Of a DNA stretch of 64,000 nucleotides, positions 1-13,000 are shown in pieces. How positions within the stretch are numbered: position 1 is the first letter of the stretch; the number at the start of each line of letters is the position of its first letter. The position numbers and the translations under genes are program-made. Under the pieces are notes generated by a model that searched no databases, was not told the DNA's origin, and saw nothing but the letters and a program-made list of their open reading frames with translations. This DNA comes from Corythucha ciliata (taxonomy: Eukaryota > Arthropoda > Insecta > Hemiptera > Tingidae), in contig CM075940.1 in assembly GCA_038030265.1 (NCBI GenBank), positions 9,114,001 through 9,178,000 on the forward strand. Direction: 5' to 3'.

Positions 1-506
1 TGTCCCGCAGAAAATGTCTGGTGATCTCAAAAGTGTCGTCTCCTGGGTCATAAAAATGTCCTGTGCAGGTGCCAGACACGATCAAGTGACCCGGATTTTT
101 CTTACGGTGGGCTCACATTTCGGGACAATCTATTTTTATACACGAGGTCCGAAAGAAGTACCTTTTAGGGTCCTTTCGAGAAAAGCAAAGGACCATGAGC
201 CTCTGGTCACCGTACCTATATACGCATTGTGTTGTGTGCAGAGCCCATGCAGCGATTTTGTTTGCCAAACAAGCCTCCTCTCTAAATACTGAAATATCCC
301 ATCATCATCACCCGGGGTGACGTCAAAGGTCGGGTTTGATCTTTTTGCGGTTTGTGCGTCAGTTGTGCCATTTTGTGGTCGGAGCTTTTCAGTGTTAGAG
401 CTTTCCCGGGTGGTTTGAGTTTCATGCGCAGTTTGAGAGTTCTGTGGTTCGAGCGTTTGGTTTTCGAGCCTCAGCGCGGGAGGACGCGTGGCTTGCACCT
501 CACTTT

Positions 507-557
507 GGAGTCGAGAAATCGACCGAAACGAACGGCATCGCGAAAAATTCATTTTTG
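507..557 (-). repeat. Family M block 1, minus-strand copy
   Basis: Read on the minus strand the segment goes caaaaatgaatttttcgcg, atgccgttcgtttcggtcga and tttctcgactcc, closely following block 1. It is the only inverted copy I found. Confidence 0.5.
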
Positions 558-654
558 CAAACCCCCCCTCCTCCTCCTCCACCTCTCTAATTTGAATTTT
601 GACCGTAGCTGGCTGCATATGTCAATTTACTATTCTCGCAGGGTCTTATAAGCC

Positions 655-945
655 ACGTTTGGCTCAAATCGAAACATTTTGGGGAAAATGCCCCTGAAAA
701 TCGACCACTCAACCCCCTAAAATAAAAATTTCGAGGGACTGACTCAATAAATAAAAAATCAATTTCGCAAGTTTCACAGTATCGAGAAGAAAATTTAGCG
801 CTGTTGACCCATTTAAAAAAAGCAAATTGCTGATTGAACAAAAAAAATCGAGGATTTTGCTCATGTGATCTGACACTCTCAGGATCCAATTTCGTGGAAT
901 TGGCTCTTTTACAATCGGAATTTTATCGGGCTTGGCTCTTTTCAC
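655..945 (+). repeat. Short degenerate array of the 30-bp minisatellite family
   Basis: Segments such as aaaatcaatttcgcaagttt and aaaaatttcgaggga recur about every 30 bp. This is weaker and more diverged than the later arrays. It directly abuts a minus-strand family M block at 507-557. Confidence 0.45.
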
Positions 946-954
946 ATTCTCCAG

Positions 955-960
<6 letters not shown>

Positions 961-988
<28 letters not shown>
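961..988. repeat. (GA)14 microsatellite
   Basis: A pure run of alternating G and A, followed by a short A tract. Confidence 0.95.
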
Positions 989-992
<4 letters not shown>

Positions 993-3900
993 ACACTCAA
1001 GAAAGCGCGGCGACTGTGAGGTGACCGTGGGGTGTGCCCTAAAGACTAAAGTAGCCAAGGGGGTGGTGGCGGCTGCGCCACTTTGAAAAAAAAATAAATA
1101 GATTTAAGGTGACTAATATGTACAAGGCTGTATTTGACAAACTTCTAAAGTTATAATTTTATACATTTCATGACAGAAATTTGGGTTGATCGATCAAAAA
1201 AAATTATCAGTTTCATTGGACGCAAATAATTTGATTCTGAAACCGATTCAATTGTTTTTTTAGCTATAGATAATGTTCAGTTCAGAGTAAAAATACGCGG
1301 TTTTCCATTCTCAGAGCAAGTGGCGGGAGTGATGGGAGAGTTTTCGGAGGATGGGGGGAATGGACCATTTATAGAAGGTGGGCAAGTTTTGGCTCTTTGT
1401 ACTTTTGTTCGCCCATAGAGAGTTAACATCAACAGCTAAAACTTGGATTGACTTTATATTGCCCTAAAAGGCTTAAGTCGGTGAAAGGCATTGTTTGACT
1501 TGGGTGGACGTGGACCCGTGTACCGGCCCCAGCCCTCCTCCCCCCTTCCACCTATTAACAAACTAATTACTACCATTTTTACACATTAACATATTCTATT
1601 GTTTGAAAGAGAGAAAATATAACTGCATTTGAGAATGTTTGGAGCTTGGGTCCGAGTCTTGGACAATGGCATTTACAATGGACTTTTGGTGCCCTTTGAA
1701 ACGAGATTCTTTAAAGAATTGTTTCTCGAGCCCTTGAGACAAAGCTATACCCCTGGACCCAATGTAATTGCAAAGGAGAAATATCAGACTATTAATTATG
1801 TAGAGTGTATGTTTAGGCTCCCTGCGATATGTGCGTTGAACTCATTCACTGTTTGAGCGAGGGCCCAAAATTTTGATGCATAATTGAGGCCTTCCCAGAG
1901 CCAGTTGACTATTGTACCCTTTTAGAATCGGTTTGACGGATATGAAATAACCGCTCGAGAATAGAAACGGCGGTGCCTTGTATTTTTATGAACCCTCCTG
2001 GCTTCCTCCTTTCCGCCCTTCACTCCACCTTCTTTCGCAAAACATAATATTATTAAGATGCATACACAAGAATTGAAAAAAAAGGGAGAAAGCAATCTTT
2101 CAAGTTTCCCGTTTCGATATGAACGAAATAATACGCCTCAATATCAGAAATATAACCTAAATATTAAACAAGCAAGAGAAAGCAAGAAAGCAGAAAGATG
2201 GAAGACAATAAGTTGAAGAAGAATGCGCACATTCTATCGTGAATAAGGGAAGAGACAGTAGACCCCAAGTATGAATGGGCACGCATACATAAAACATAGA
2301 GGCTTATCCACCCACCTCAGGCTGAAAAAAAAAATTACAATATTTATAAACCCAACATTGAATTTCAATAAAGATTATAAGTTGACATACATTTATTTTT
2401 TGACACCCCACCCCCCACCATCCATTATTGGTGCTCACTGACTGAGCCGAATCTTTGTCGTCTTCTTTTCAATTGAGAACTCTACCTGGGGTTGATCGTG
2501 GGAGTGAATAGAAAATTTAATATCGATCTATTGCTGCACTTAAAATTATTTATTGACTCGAAAGAGTCTGAGGATGCTTTTGTGATCAACAAGACGAGGA
2601 GCACAGGTGTGCACCTTCATCTGTCAACATCCGGAGGTCGGAGCGGTCTCTTTTCTTTTCGTCCTTTTCATAATTCTGACCCTTTTCATGATTCTGTTAT
2701 TGTACTCTCTCCCAGGGTTTAGAAGGCTTAATGAGAAATCGAATGTTATTAATCTTTTCTTTTTTAACTCCCCTACTAGCATTTACAGATATAGCGGGCG
2801 GAGGGGAGAGGCCATTTTTGGGAGCTTCCTTTTCAATTCAAACTCATTCTCACTGTACGGTAACTACAAGTTTGCCTTTTTTTCCCCCTTTTTTTCACGA
2901 CAAAATAACTTCTAGAAGGGACTTATAGCCCCCAGAAGTCATTAGTAAAATCGCACAGTTGTGACCTCTTCTTTTTTCATCTTTACAAATAAAATAAATA
3001 AATAAGTGCGTTATTATATGCATTACAGTAATCACAATCATGTACCGCCTAATGAAGACTCATGATTTTTTCCAGTAAATTGCTTAAAGCCGTGGTCCAT
3101 GAATGCACTATCATTTCTTTATCGTTAGGGACGCAGGAAATGATCATTATTTTCGTCGACCAAAGCAAGGACGAAATCCTGGGAAAGAAATTATCAGCGA
3201 TCGGGGAGAGTCACGTCAGCTGTGAAGATGGTTCCGTTGTGAATGAAGTTTTTTTTTTTCTTCTTCTTCGCCTTCTTCTTCTTTTTTCTTTCATCCTTTA
3301 AAAAGTAAATAAAAGTAATAAATAATATTGCTTGAATGATGTGCCTCACTGAAAGACGGCCTTCCATTCTTTACTTTTTTCTCCTGAGTCATTCTTACAA
3401 CTTCTATCTAGCTTTTCTTAGCGACTTTAGAAAATATATTCATCTTATTTATTTCGTATTGTTATTTATGCCGAAATTTCACTGTAATATACATTTCTCC
3501 CTGGTAATGAGGAGGGGGAAGCAAGGGTCATGGACCCATCGGTGTCGACGTCACTTACACAGAAAAATCATCAAAAAGAGTTAACCATCTCAAAAGGATG
3601 TACACACGGACTCTGGCTCGAGCAGTGGCGAATTATGTCACAATGCCGTGGTGGAGGGGAACAATCTCCAACGTTATGGCGGGACGTATACGCTACAACT
3701 ACCCTCGGTCTCTCTGGCAGGAAAATGTTAATTTAACCCACGGAAACGTGGTTTTTGGACGCACCACTATCATAAACAGCCAGTTTCCTGGCTGAGTTTT
3801 ACGTTTTTCCAGACCGTTTATGAGTTTCTGAAGGAGAATAGCCGTTTAAATGAGGCGCACGGTGCGGTAAAGTCAGTCTCTGCTTTCAGAGGCTTCCGCT

Positions 3901-4559
3901 TCAAAAATCAGGACTTCTGAGCAAAAATGTCCAAGTTTATACTCTGTTTCCGAGATGAAATTGATAGTTTTTTTAGTCTGAAAATTCAGATTCTTTTGAG
4001 TTCAAACTTTCAAGAAGAGACTTAGTTGGGGAGAGGGGGATTGACGGATCCTTACATGTTGTGGATAGTCTGTTTCTTCTTTCCAAGGCTGAAATCCTAA
4101 CGATTTTTGGGCAACAAATCTTAATTTTGGGGTTACATTGATGATTTAATGATTGAATAACTAGTTACTTGCCTAAAATTGCCAATTTTGTGGCCAAAAA
4201 AGTTATTCAAAGAATTAAACTATCAGTAAACAGGTCCGTGAGTTTCTTTGAATGACTTTTAACCAAGGCAGAACAATACGCAGCTCGTCCAAGCCTGACG
4301 AGGAACCGCGAGGACGAAACGGGAAATGGCAATGTTCCGCCAGCTTAGTTTGAAAATTAACTGATTGTGAGAGGCTCGACGCACCATAAATTCCGGCGAA
4401 AATTGCATTCGATTGAGGTCCAGTCCCTCTCATACGCCCAGCTAACTGTTCTGGCTGGGTCCTGGCTCTCGTCCGGGGGAAAAACGCAGCAGAGTGGCCA
4501 CCAGCTCCCCTTAGTTAGAGTGTTGAATGAAGAAAAATCAACAATTCACCAATGAAATC
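989..4559. other. Non-coding stretch upstream of cut
   Basis: AT-rich unique-looking DNA. Short open frames at 3062-3301 and 3530-3795 have mixed composition but lack paired splice sites or recognisable domains. A TTC-rich tract lies at 3247-3295. Nothing else is supported. Confidence 0.5.
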
Positions 4560-5300
4560 GAGAAAAAAACGTAAATTTCGGAGGGAAAAGTTTATAAAAT
4601 ACTCTAATTCGCGGCTAAAATTACGAAAACACCAATTCGCGGCTCCTGAAGGCAAGAAAAAGCGCTAATTCACGGCTGAAAGTGAAAAAAATCGCAATTT
4701 CGTGGCTAAAATTTAGGGAATGCGCTAATTTGAAGGTTAAAGTCACCTCTAAAATTGAGAAACATTGCTAATTCACGGCTAAAATGGAGAATAATTGATG
4801 AATCACAGATGAAATTGAGCGAAAACGCTGAAATGTAGATGTGAGGGAAAAGGCTTCTAAGGGCAAATTCGTCACAGAAAGTGAACAAAATCGCCAATCC
4901 ACGGCTAAAATTAGGGAAAAGCGCTAACTCGTGGATAAAATTGTGAAAAATCGCTAATTCGGGGCAAAAATTCAGAAAAACTCCCAACTCGCGGCTGAAA
5001 CGCCGAAAAATCGCTAAATTTTCAGCTAAAATTAAGAGAAACGCTAAAATCCGCCAAATTCACGTAAATTGCTAATTAGATGCTAAAATATAGAACAATT
5101 GCTAATTCACGGATGAAATTAGTGTAAGTCGCGGCTCCTCGAGGCAACTTCGCGGCTAAAATCAGGGAAAACGCCAATTCACAGCTAAAATTGAGACAAA
5201 TCGCTGATTCGCGGCTCATATACGAAAAACCGCTAATTCCGGGCTTAAATTGAGAAAAAGCGCGAATTAGCGGTTTAAATTAATAAAAGACCACAATTTT
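4560..5300. repeat. Degenerate ~29-bp minisatellite (gctaattcgcggctaaaatt unit)
   Basis: The unit is close to aattcgcggctaaaattgag followed by aaaaacgct. More than twenty diverged copies occur with indels. A family M block 1 copy follows at 5435. Confidence 0.85.
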
Positions 5301-5434
5301 ACGCAGCGTAAAAATCAAATTTCTTGTTTATTTAGAGACTAAGGGCCAGGGGCTTCAAAGAAATTTCCGCCCCTGGCCCCCCCCCCCGTGATAGGTGAAG
5401 ATCCAAAACTGGTTAGCGCCTTCCTAAAGTAGCC

Positions 5435-5489
5435 GAAAATGAGCGCTTTTGTCGCCGTTGTTCATTTTCGGTCTCACGGGATTCGAGGC
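5435..5489 (+). repeat. Family M block 1, isolated copy
   Basis: The segment starts ccgaaaatgagcgc, continues gtcgccgttg and attttcggtctcacggg, and ends attcgagg, matching the block 1 pattern at 38.3 and 50.8 kb. It follows the 4.6-5.3 kb minisatellite. Confidence 0.45.
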
Positions 5490-5754
5490 TCTGCAGGCAA
5501 CCGCGTTTTTGAGCGATTTCTGGGAGCTACTATACTCCGGTTAAAATTGAGAAAAAGCGGGCAAAACACTGGCGATAATTTGGCAACTCCTAATAGCCAA
5601 AAACGATAAATTTTCGTTCACTCAAATATTGAGCTTAATGAGGAGAAGCAAGCCGTGTATTAACAGCGGAAAGTCCGTCAAAAAGTAATCAGACCCCCCC
5701 CCCCTCACAAGTACCTGATTGACAGATTCTGAGCGTGCGGTATGACTTGCTTTC

Positions 5755-6092
5755 ACCCTAAAAACCAATTGCGCGTTGTTCGATCGTTCGAGAACCCAAT
5801 TTCACAAATTTAGATCTTGAAAAAAACCATTCTCGCAGATTTGGCTGTGAACAAAACCAATTTCACGGGTTTTGTTAACTAAAAAATCAATTCGAGGGGT
5901 TTAGTTGTAGAAAAAAGGAATTTGGCGGGTTTGATTAATCAAAAATAATAATTTTGTGGATTTTCCACTCTCGAGAAACCAATTTTGCGGGACTGTCTGT
6001 TTGGGAAATCGAATTTTACGGATTTGTCTCTTTCAGAAAACCAATTTCGCGGGTTTGCCTCTCTCATGAAACCAATTTCGCGTGTCACAATT
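5755..6092 (+). repeat. Degenerate ~30-bp minisatellite (aaaaccaatttcgcgggttt unit)
   Basis: About ten copies of a unit near aaaaccaatttcgcgggttt plus tgtctctttcag. The closest copies are at the right end (6035-6090). Arrays at 22.4, 30.1 and 39.2 kb share this unit. Confidence 0.8.
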
Positions 6093-8639
6093 CTGACCAT
6101 TTTCCCAGTTCTTTTTTGGCACCACCGATGACTTTCCCCTGTTTAGGGTGTCTATCCTGTCAAATGTTATCCCAGCGTGCTTCCGTGGTGTTGCAGAGAG
6201 TCGGGAGGGGGGGGGGAGGATGCTCGAAGATCCGACCGGTGCATGCAACCGATTAGCCACCTCGTGAGCCGTGCCTGTCCATTCGACTCCGCGTCTATGA
6301 GAGCGATGACAAGGCTTTGCCTGACCTGAATTAACAGTCTCCAGGGTGAGAGCTGAAGCCCCTATACAGGTCCTCAATGAACCCCCTTGCGAGTCCATCT
6401 AGCGAGACGCGGGTTTTTGAGCTTCATGGATTACCTCAAGCCGCGGTTTCTTTCACAGAGCCATCTGGTCACTCTGCGATGACCGCGCTGATGCGGTGGC
6501 AGAATTGGTGTGCATGCCCCCCTTTTCGCCCCTCGTCGCAAAGAGACTTTATTGAATCCGCGACTGACCACGAATTAATGCTGTCATTTCTGGAATTTTT
6601 CGAAATTTTTGCTGTCGAATGAAAGACTATCACGTTTTCGGCGAAAGCGCAATTCCAAAAAATTCATCGATGGGAGGTTTGTTAAAGGTAGAAGACTACT
6701 CCGTGAAGGGGTTAAGGGAAGAAACTAATTGCTAAGAAAGGGTAGCTCAATAATTGATTGAATGCTCAAGGGAATAAGGTGGGTGATGAGGGGGGAGAGG
6801 GGAGCAGCCACTTGGAAAACATTCTACTTGATATTCTCGACTTCGCCCTTATTTCCATATGCGGCTCTTTCTCTAACCCCCCACCGCCACACTCCTCGCC
6901 CATTATATACGCCTTCTTCACCGACCTCTTCCACCACAGTCAACGTTGGCTTCATGTTTTTAGTTCTCACTCTACATTTTATCTCTATTTTCATGAATGT
7001 GTGTTTTCGTTTTAATTGAATTAAACTTCTTATTTCGTCAAATGCTATACAAAATGAAAATGAAATTCACAATGAAACAGAAAACACGTTACGCATTGAT
7101 AAAGTTCCCCCCTTCCTCCACCCACTAACCAACTCTTTCTACACCCTTTGCCTCAAAATGTAACACAAAAACTTATGAAATCCTTTTTTTTATTTTCAAG
7201 TTTATTAAATTCCATGCAGGAAAAACCCACCGCGTGAAGAGCTCACCCAATAAAATGAAACAGTACTGTGTCATTTCCGGTATAGTATGAAAAAAAAGGA
7301 AACGATTAAAAATCGAAATTCCAGATAAAAATTTGTACGGTTTAATGATCTGAGTTGCGTGTTCAAGACTTTAAGCCGTCATTACAGTCCCTTATGTTGA
7401 ACAGTTCCCTTGGATTGGAGCAGTTAGTAGTGCAAGAGAAATCGCTAGACTAAATCTCAAGCGAGAAGAGGGAGAAAGTTGTATCCTGAGGGAAGGAAAA
7501 AGAAGTTTTCGGTTCCAAAACTTTACTCATTGATACTGCTAACCGCTATGGTGTACTCGGCAAAACGATCAAGCAGATAGCGGACTGTTCCCCATGTATG
7601 GACTTAGTCGTTTTCAGATATGAAACGTTTCCTCGGGGGGAGGGAGAATTGAGGTCCGGGAATTGTTTTGTAACATTCCAGTTAAAGACTCGAGATGAAA
7701 AGATAATCAATAAGAACGTGGAAACAATAACTGCGTTGTGGAGGAAGGGGTGGTTTCTGTGGAATTAGTTGCAGGGGCAAAACAAGCGATAAGAGGGCTG
7801 AAGCAAAAACGCCCTTCTCGCTTTCAATATGCCTTATAATTAAACAGTGGGAATAAATTCAGGTTTTAAGCCTATATTGGAAGTCTCAAGTGGAGAAGAA
7901 CCCTTTGGAACGACGCTCCATATCTGGCAAGGAAGGGAAGGAGCGCTACTGCTTAGGCAATAATTGGTTAATGCGATTAAGAAACCGGGACTTAACACCT
8001 TGTCTCTCCTTTCTCCTTCCACTCTCTCTACTTATTGTCTTTTCAAATACTATCTTCCTCCCTCCCAAACCCCCCCTGTCCCAATATGTACAACCCGGCC
8101 CAAAAACCTGGGGTCTAAGGACTCACTACCATTTTACAAGATAAAACCCTTTTAGACCAGTTATTGAGCGACGGTTTTAATGGATTAACTTTACTTTTGC
8201 TCCATCCCCGTCTGTCGTTTTTTCTTGCCTTTCCTTTATAAAGTTATAGTCGTTGAATAATTTTTCAACCATTGACAAAGATTCTCCGGCGATAGTCTTA
8301 AGGAGAACAACCGCGGTGGGAGAGGACTTTCTTGTAATGTTGCTTTGACTACCCAAACCCCCTCCTGCCCCATCCAATAATACTCGAATTACAAACACAT
8401 GCGAATGGTTTACAAAGACAACTGTTGTTTCTAAGGAAGTCAAAAATGATGCCACCTGCTTCTGTGAAGAACAGATACGTCAATAAAATATCGAGTGCCT
8501 TCATCCGGCGCTCCCTGTTTAACCCAAGGAGAGGGAGAGAGAGAAAAAAAATCGTTCTCCCCAATAATTATTTCCTTTCAACCGTCAATTCGAAGTTGAA
8601 TAAACGAATTTAAAAGAGATCTATGGGGCTATTTAGTTA
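6093..8639. other. Non-coding stretch
   Basis: AT-rich DNA with G-runs (about 6205) and a moderately GC-rich part from 6110 to 6560. No splice-supported frame, RNA gene or repeat was recognised. Confidence 0.5.
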
Positions 8640-10080
8640 TTTTCTTAAAAATTATTCTTCGCGGGGCCACAACCACAGGCCTCAACCGCAGGCCTCAACC
8701 TAAGCCCAGCAATATTTATTTTCTGGGTTAAAACACAATTCTTGTGGCCATCAAATAATATGATTCTGAGGCGAAGTTTGTTGATTCGAGGGCCGGTAAA
8801 AAAGGCGTAGCCAAGCCGTCGATTTATCACTTCAAACTGGCTGATATACGATTGAAACTGAACATTTTGTCTTAACATCACTGAAAAACCATAAAAATTC
8901 ACCCGAGAAACAGAATTTCAACAGCAAAAATCACATTTCTCGTTAGGGATACCGTATTTCTGAACCGACAAACTTGCAAATTCGATTGGAAACTGACAAT
9001 CCCCCCCCCCCCATACGCCCTACGACTCACTATTGAAGCTGAAAACTGCATAATAATAAAAAAGAAAGAACAAGTTTGACTCGATGTAACTTAAGGAACT
9101 CAAAAGGGAATTTCACCATCGCACCATCGAAACCCCCCCCCCCGCCAACACAGTTGGTTTGTTATTTGCCAAAATAGTTGAATTTTACTCAATGAACCAA
9201 ATTTTTTAGCTCTCAAAAGTTAGCGTCTGAACCTCGTGTTCATTTTGGCCAAACAGACGGGGAGTGGTCATTAAACTAGTTTCGGGGGCTATATAGCAAT
9301 CAGCGAAATTACAAAGTCAGATCGTGAAACAGTCATGAAACTGTGAAGATTGAGGGCTACATAGCCAGTTTTGAGGCTAAATAGTTGCAAGTGGCGCCCT
9401 GACATCGGTGAAATGATTGTTTGAGGCGAACATGCTTGCTTACGGTGATAAATGTCCGCGAAATCACTATTTAAGGGCGAAAACAGCGACATTTTAAAGC
9501 AATAATTTTGTTTTTTAACGCGACAATTAATGACCAAGCTGAGCATATTAGTCAGTGAATTCAACACATGGCTTAATAGCCATGGAATTGCAACATTACA
9601 GCTGAATAGCAATGAAATTGCAAAATTTGCAGCTATATATCGTTGAAACTGCAAGCATTGGGTCTTCACTGCAGTTAAATTGATAATTTCTGGTCCAAAT
9701 AGCCGCCAAAGATCAGAGTTTCATACAGCTAATTTTCCTCGAAATAGTGGGCACCGCGGATCCGACACCGCCAAAAGCCTGACGAATTGACCGCAACAGC
9801 CGTCAAATTTCAACATTTTGTGCTAAATTATTCACCAAATTGCGAGTTTTGGGACCATTTTGTGTGGGGAACTCACAAAAAATGGGTCTAGAACCCGCGA
9901 ATGAGCTCTTGACTTTATTAGCCTCGCATATTTTCGTCCAGACGAGAATATGAGGATATCTGTCAATTTTTAGCCGAGAAGTTGCAGTCAAGAAACCGCG
10001 AACCAACGTTTTTCGTCAACTTTATAGCCACGAAGCAGCCCTCATGCAGGGAACGCGTAATTGCTCTCTTTCTTCATTTA
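8640..10080. repeat. Degenerate ~30-35 bp repeats (aatagc..gaaattgcaa unit)
   Basis: From about 9280 to 9860 the words 'ctaaatag', 'agc.gtgaaattgcaa' and 'acattt' recur about every 30-36 bp. Between 8640 and 8990 a poorer series with 'aattctgtgg/gaggcgaa' appears, including a direct duplication of gcaggcctcaacc near 8675-8700. The stretch is interrupted by C-runs at about 9000 and 9135. It is very diverged and its borders are approximate. Confidence 0.5.
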
Positions 10081-13000
10081 AACCACGAAATGCCTCCATA
10101 AAACACGAATCGGCCAATGTTATTAAATTTAGCCGCACGATCTTGATCAAAGAGCAGAACTTGAGCGTTCGGCCTCTGACGGACGACGAGGCTCATTCGT
10201 CGCCTAGTACCCACTCACTTCGCATAATTTGTGCCATGGCATTCGCGAGCTGTCAACGCTCACATGAAGCTTCGAAATAAGCCGTATATGCGAGCTTAGG
10301 ATTCCTGAGGGCCGCACAATTGCATGTTTCAGTATATGATTAGCCTCAAAATTACTGTTTTGGTGGCCAGTTTGATAAAAGAGGCCCCAGGGCAATGTTC
10401 AGGACCGCGGTACACGGTCAAATATGGCTTCTTGGACCGGTAAAACTGGGTAATTTTGCGTCGTAAGCTGACTTAGTCTGCCTGGAAAAGCGTTGATGTG
10501 TAGTTCAAGGGACTGTTCATTCGGTATTCATTTGACCCAACACTGTCACACAGACAGAACAAGCCCAATAAACTGATTAGTCAGCCTAAAAGGCAGGTAA
10601 AAGGACGCTTTATGAGTGGGGTGATCAAAGAGCTTCGGAGGCGGGAGCGTTCTTTGAAATGAACCTTTATGCTGATACTCCCTTAGGTGCGTTTTGGACG
10701 CAGCGGCTGGCTGCTCTCCACAATTGACCATTGTCCAACCGCCCAATATTGTCCACTTAAACATGTCAAGTCGAGAAAATCAGGCGAAGCCAACGACACC
10801 ATGAGACACTGCTGTGGAGCCGGCTGCATTCCGTATATGGTTGACCGTTGTCCAAGGTGCTCATCAACTGCCACAGTTGCTTCCAATTCCAAGATTTTAT
10901 GACCCGTTTTCAGGGGGCCACACAAATTTTCCACACGACGGCTGGCGGCGACGCAATGGACAGCCCTGCATTCCAAGGAATGCAGGCTCGACGCAGGCGG
11001 CCCCCCCGCTGATCCAGTCGTGTCAAGAAATTCAGTTTTACGTAACTTATCGGGTTGTAAACGTGAAAATCCATTAGTGTAATAATCTGAATAACTTATG
11101 TGCACTAATGCGTTGTTAAGATTTGGCTACCAAAATAGACGCAGGTATATTATAAACTTCGGTTATTACGCAAGTTGCAGGAATTTAAAAACTATTCTCG
11201 TGATCGGGTTGACAGTTTAAGACCATTTAGCCCAATTGACCGCTTGATTACCGTTTATGACAAGACCAGAATAACAAAGCTTCTTGCTATCTCCACACTG
11301 TTTCTCACGTCTAGAAATGACAATTTGAAAAACATCCCCCCACCTTACCACTACATAAACCGTAGCCCAGAGAAAAACGTTCAAGTGTAACGTTGGTAGC
11401 TAAAAAGAGGAGAATGACGGTAAGGATTTGTTTGTATTTCCCCCACCCCCGTAAGGTAGCAGATTATTGCCCCACGCAAAAATACCCCCCCCCCCCCGCA
11501 ATGTTTGTGTTTTTTTTTTATAGGTTGGGGGTGGGGGTTCACCCTTGAAAATTTCTGTATAGGGTTACTCCAGTAACACACTGACCCACTCCTGCTCCCC
11601 CTCTAAAAGCACAACGTCAAAAGGGTTTTTAGGGTGAGGCTCCAGGGGGTAGTAGCGTGAAAAGGGTGGCTCGGTGAGCCACCCCTCTTGTTAAACAACG
11701 ACAACAACACGAATTAAAGGCAGAAGCCTGTCCTTCCCGCTGACAAAAGGTTTAAAATTGATTTTGTTAATGATCGGAATCGCTCAGGTATCTCGGAACA
11801 TGTATAAAATTAAAGAAGTGGGAGGAAAAGAAGAACATAAATCTCTAGGAGAGCGGCAATGCGCCAAGAGAAAGGCATGTGCGCTAAAGAAGGTATTGTA
11901 ATGCGTTACCCTAATTGAATTCTAGACGATGGGAACCGAGCCCGTTCTGCATCTTCGCGCGAGCGGTGACACTTACAAATAATACCAAATACCCGCTTTA
12001 TAAATCCTGGAGTTTCACGGTTTTGTGTGTCGTTCTTGAGAGTTTCTTCCAACGGAAAAATATCGTATTTCTGACGTATGAATTACCGAGGGCTGTTCGG
12101 CCAAAAGTTCAGCTCCCTCACCATTTATACCTCGCATGAACAATTATGCAAAACAACGTATAAATTATTATTATTATTTTGTCGCAGAATATTGATTTTT
12201 TGTTTCAACTGAAAAATATGGAACTTGAGTTCATCGCCTCTCATGGCTGAAAAGGTAGGCCACAGAACGGTTTTTCATCTCTAACGAAAGCTCCTAGAAT
12301 CGCACACAACTTGATTTTTTTCGCAATACATTCCTTAAGTCTTTGTTATTTGCCCTGTTGTTAATACTTTCACGTGTTTCGCTCGTTAAAGGCCGATGTA
12401 GCCGCCGTCTTTCCTACTCGTTTTTTTTTTTTTTTTTTTTTTTTTTTTTCTTCTTCTTCAAATAAATTCCAGTTTATTTTCTTTCAATGACTAATTGATT
12501 AACCGTTTCATGTTAAAGACTCCGGAAAGGAGCGAAGCTTAACAAAACAGTTTCATAAATGATTCATATGAACCATTACACCGCCGCCGTTCATTTTGGA
12601 CACTCGTTACAAGGAGAGTTGGCAAAGTGAGAACTTTGTGATGATACCATTTCAGGAGCGTGAACTTTCTTGTCTAGTGTCTAAACCTTCTTCTCCTTTT
12701 GCACACCCTCGCCTCTTTTCCACTGTCACTCACTGCCACCCTCTTACTTTTAACCGCCCCCAAGACCCACCCCACCCCACCGCCATAACCACGTCTTCAT
12801 TCTTGTGTTACTCTCATCGCATTTCCAAGCAACCCTCCCCTTCCCACCGTGGCATTAATACGATAAAAGATGATGTCCCCTTCCCTTCTTTTCTATATTT
12901 CGCGTGACTTTTTAGTGAACTTGTATAAGAACTTTAGGAGTTGACCGGTGGTGAAAATAAAAGAGTATTGATTTTTTGTTGAGAGTGAGAGAGTGTATAA

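Noticed and set aside
4560..5300. Regular ~29-bp repeats considered as a CRISPR array
   Set aside because: Units are degenerate and contiguous with no unique spacers, and the genome is eukaryotic.
12187..12254. Segment after tttgtcgcag ending near AAAAG/GTAGGC
   Set aside because: The only open frame stops four bases before the donor and no partner exon was found upstream.
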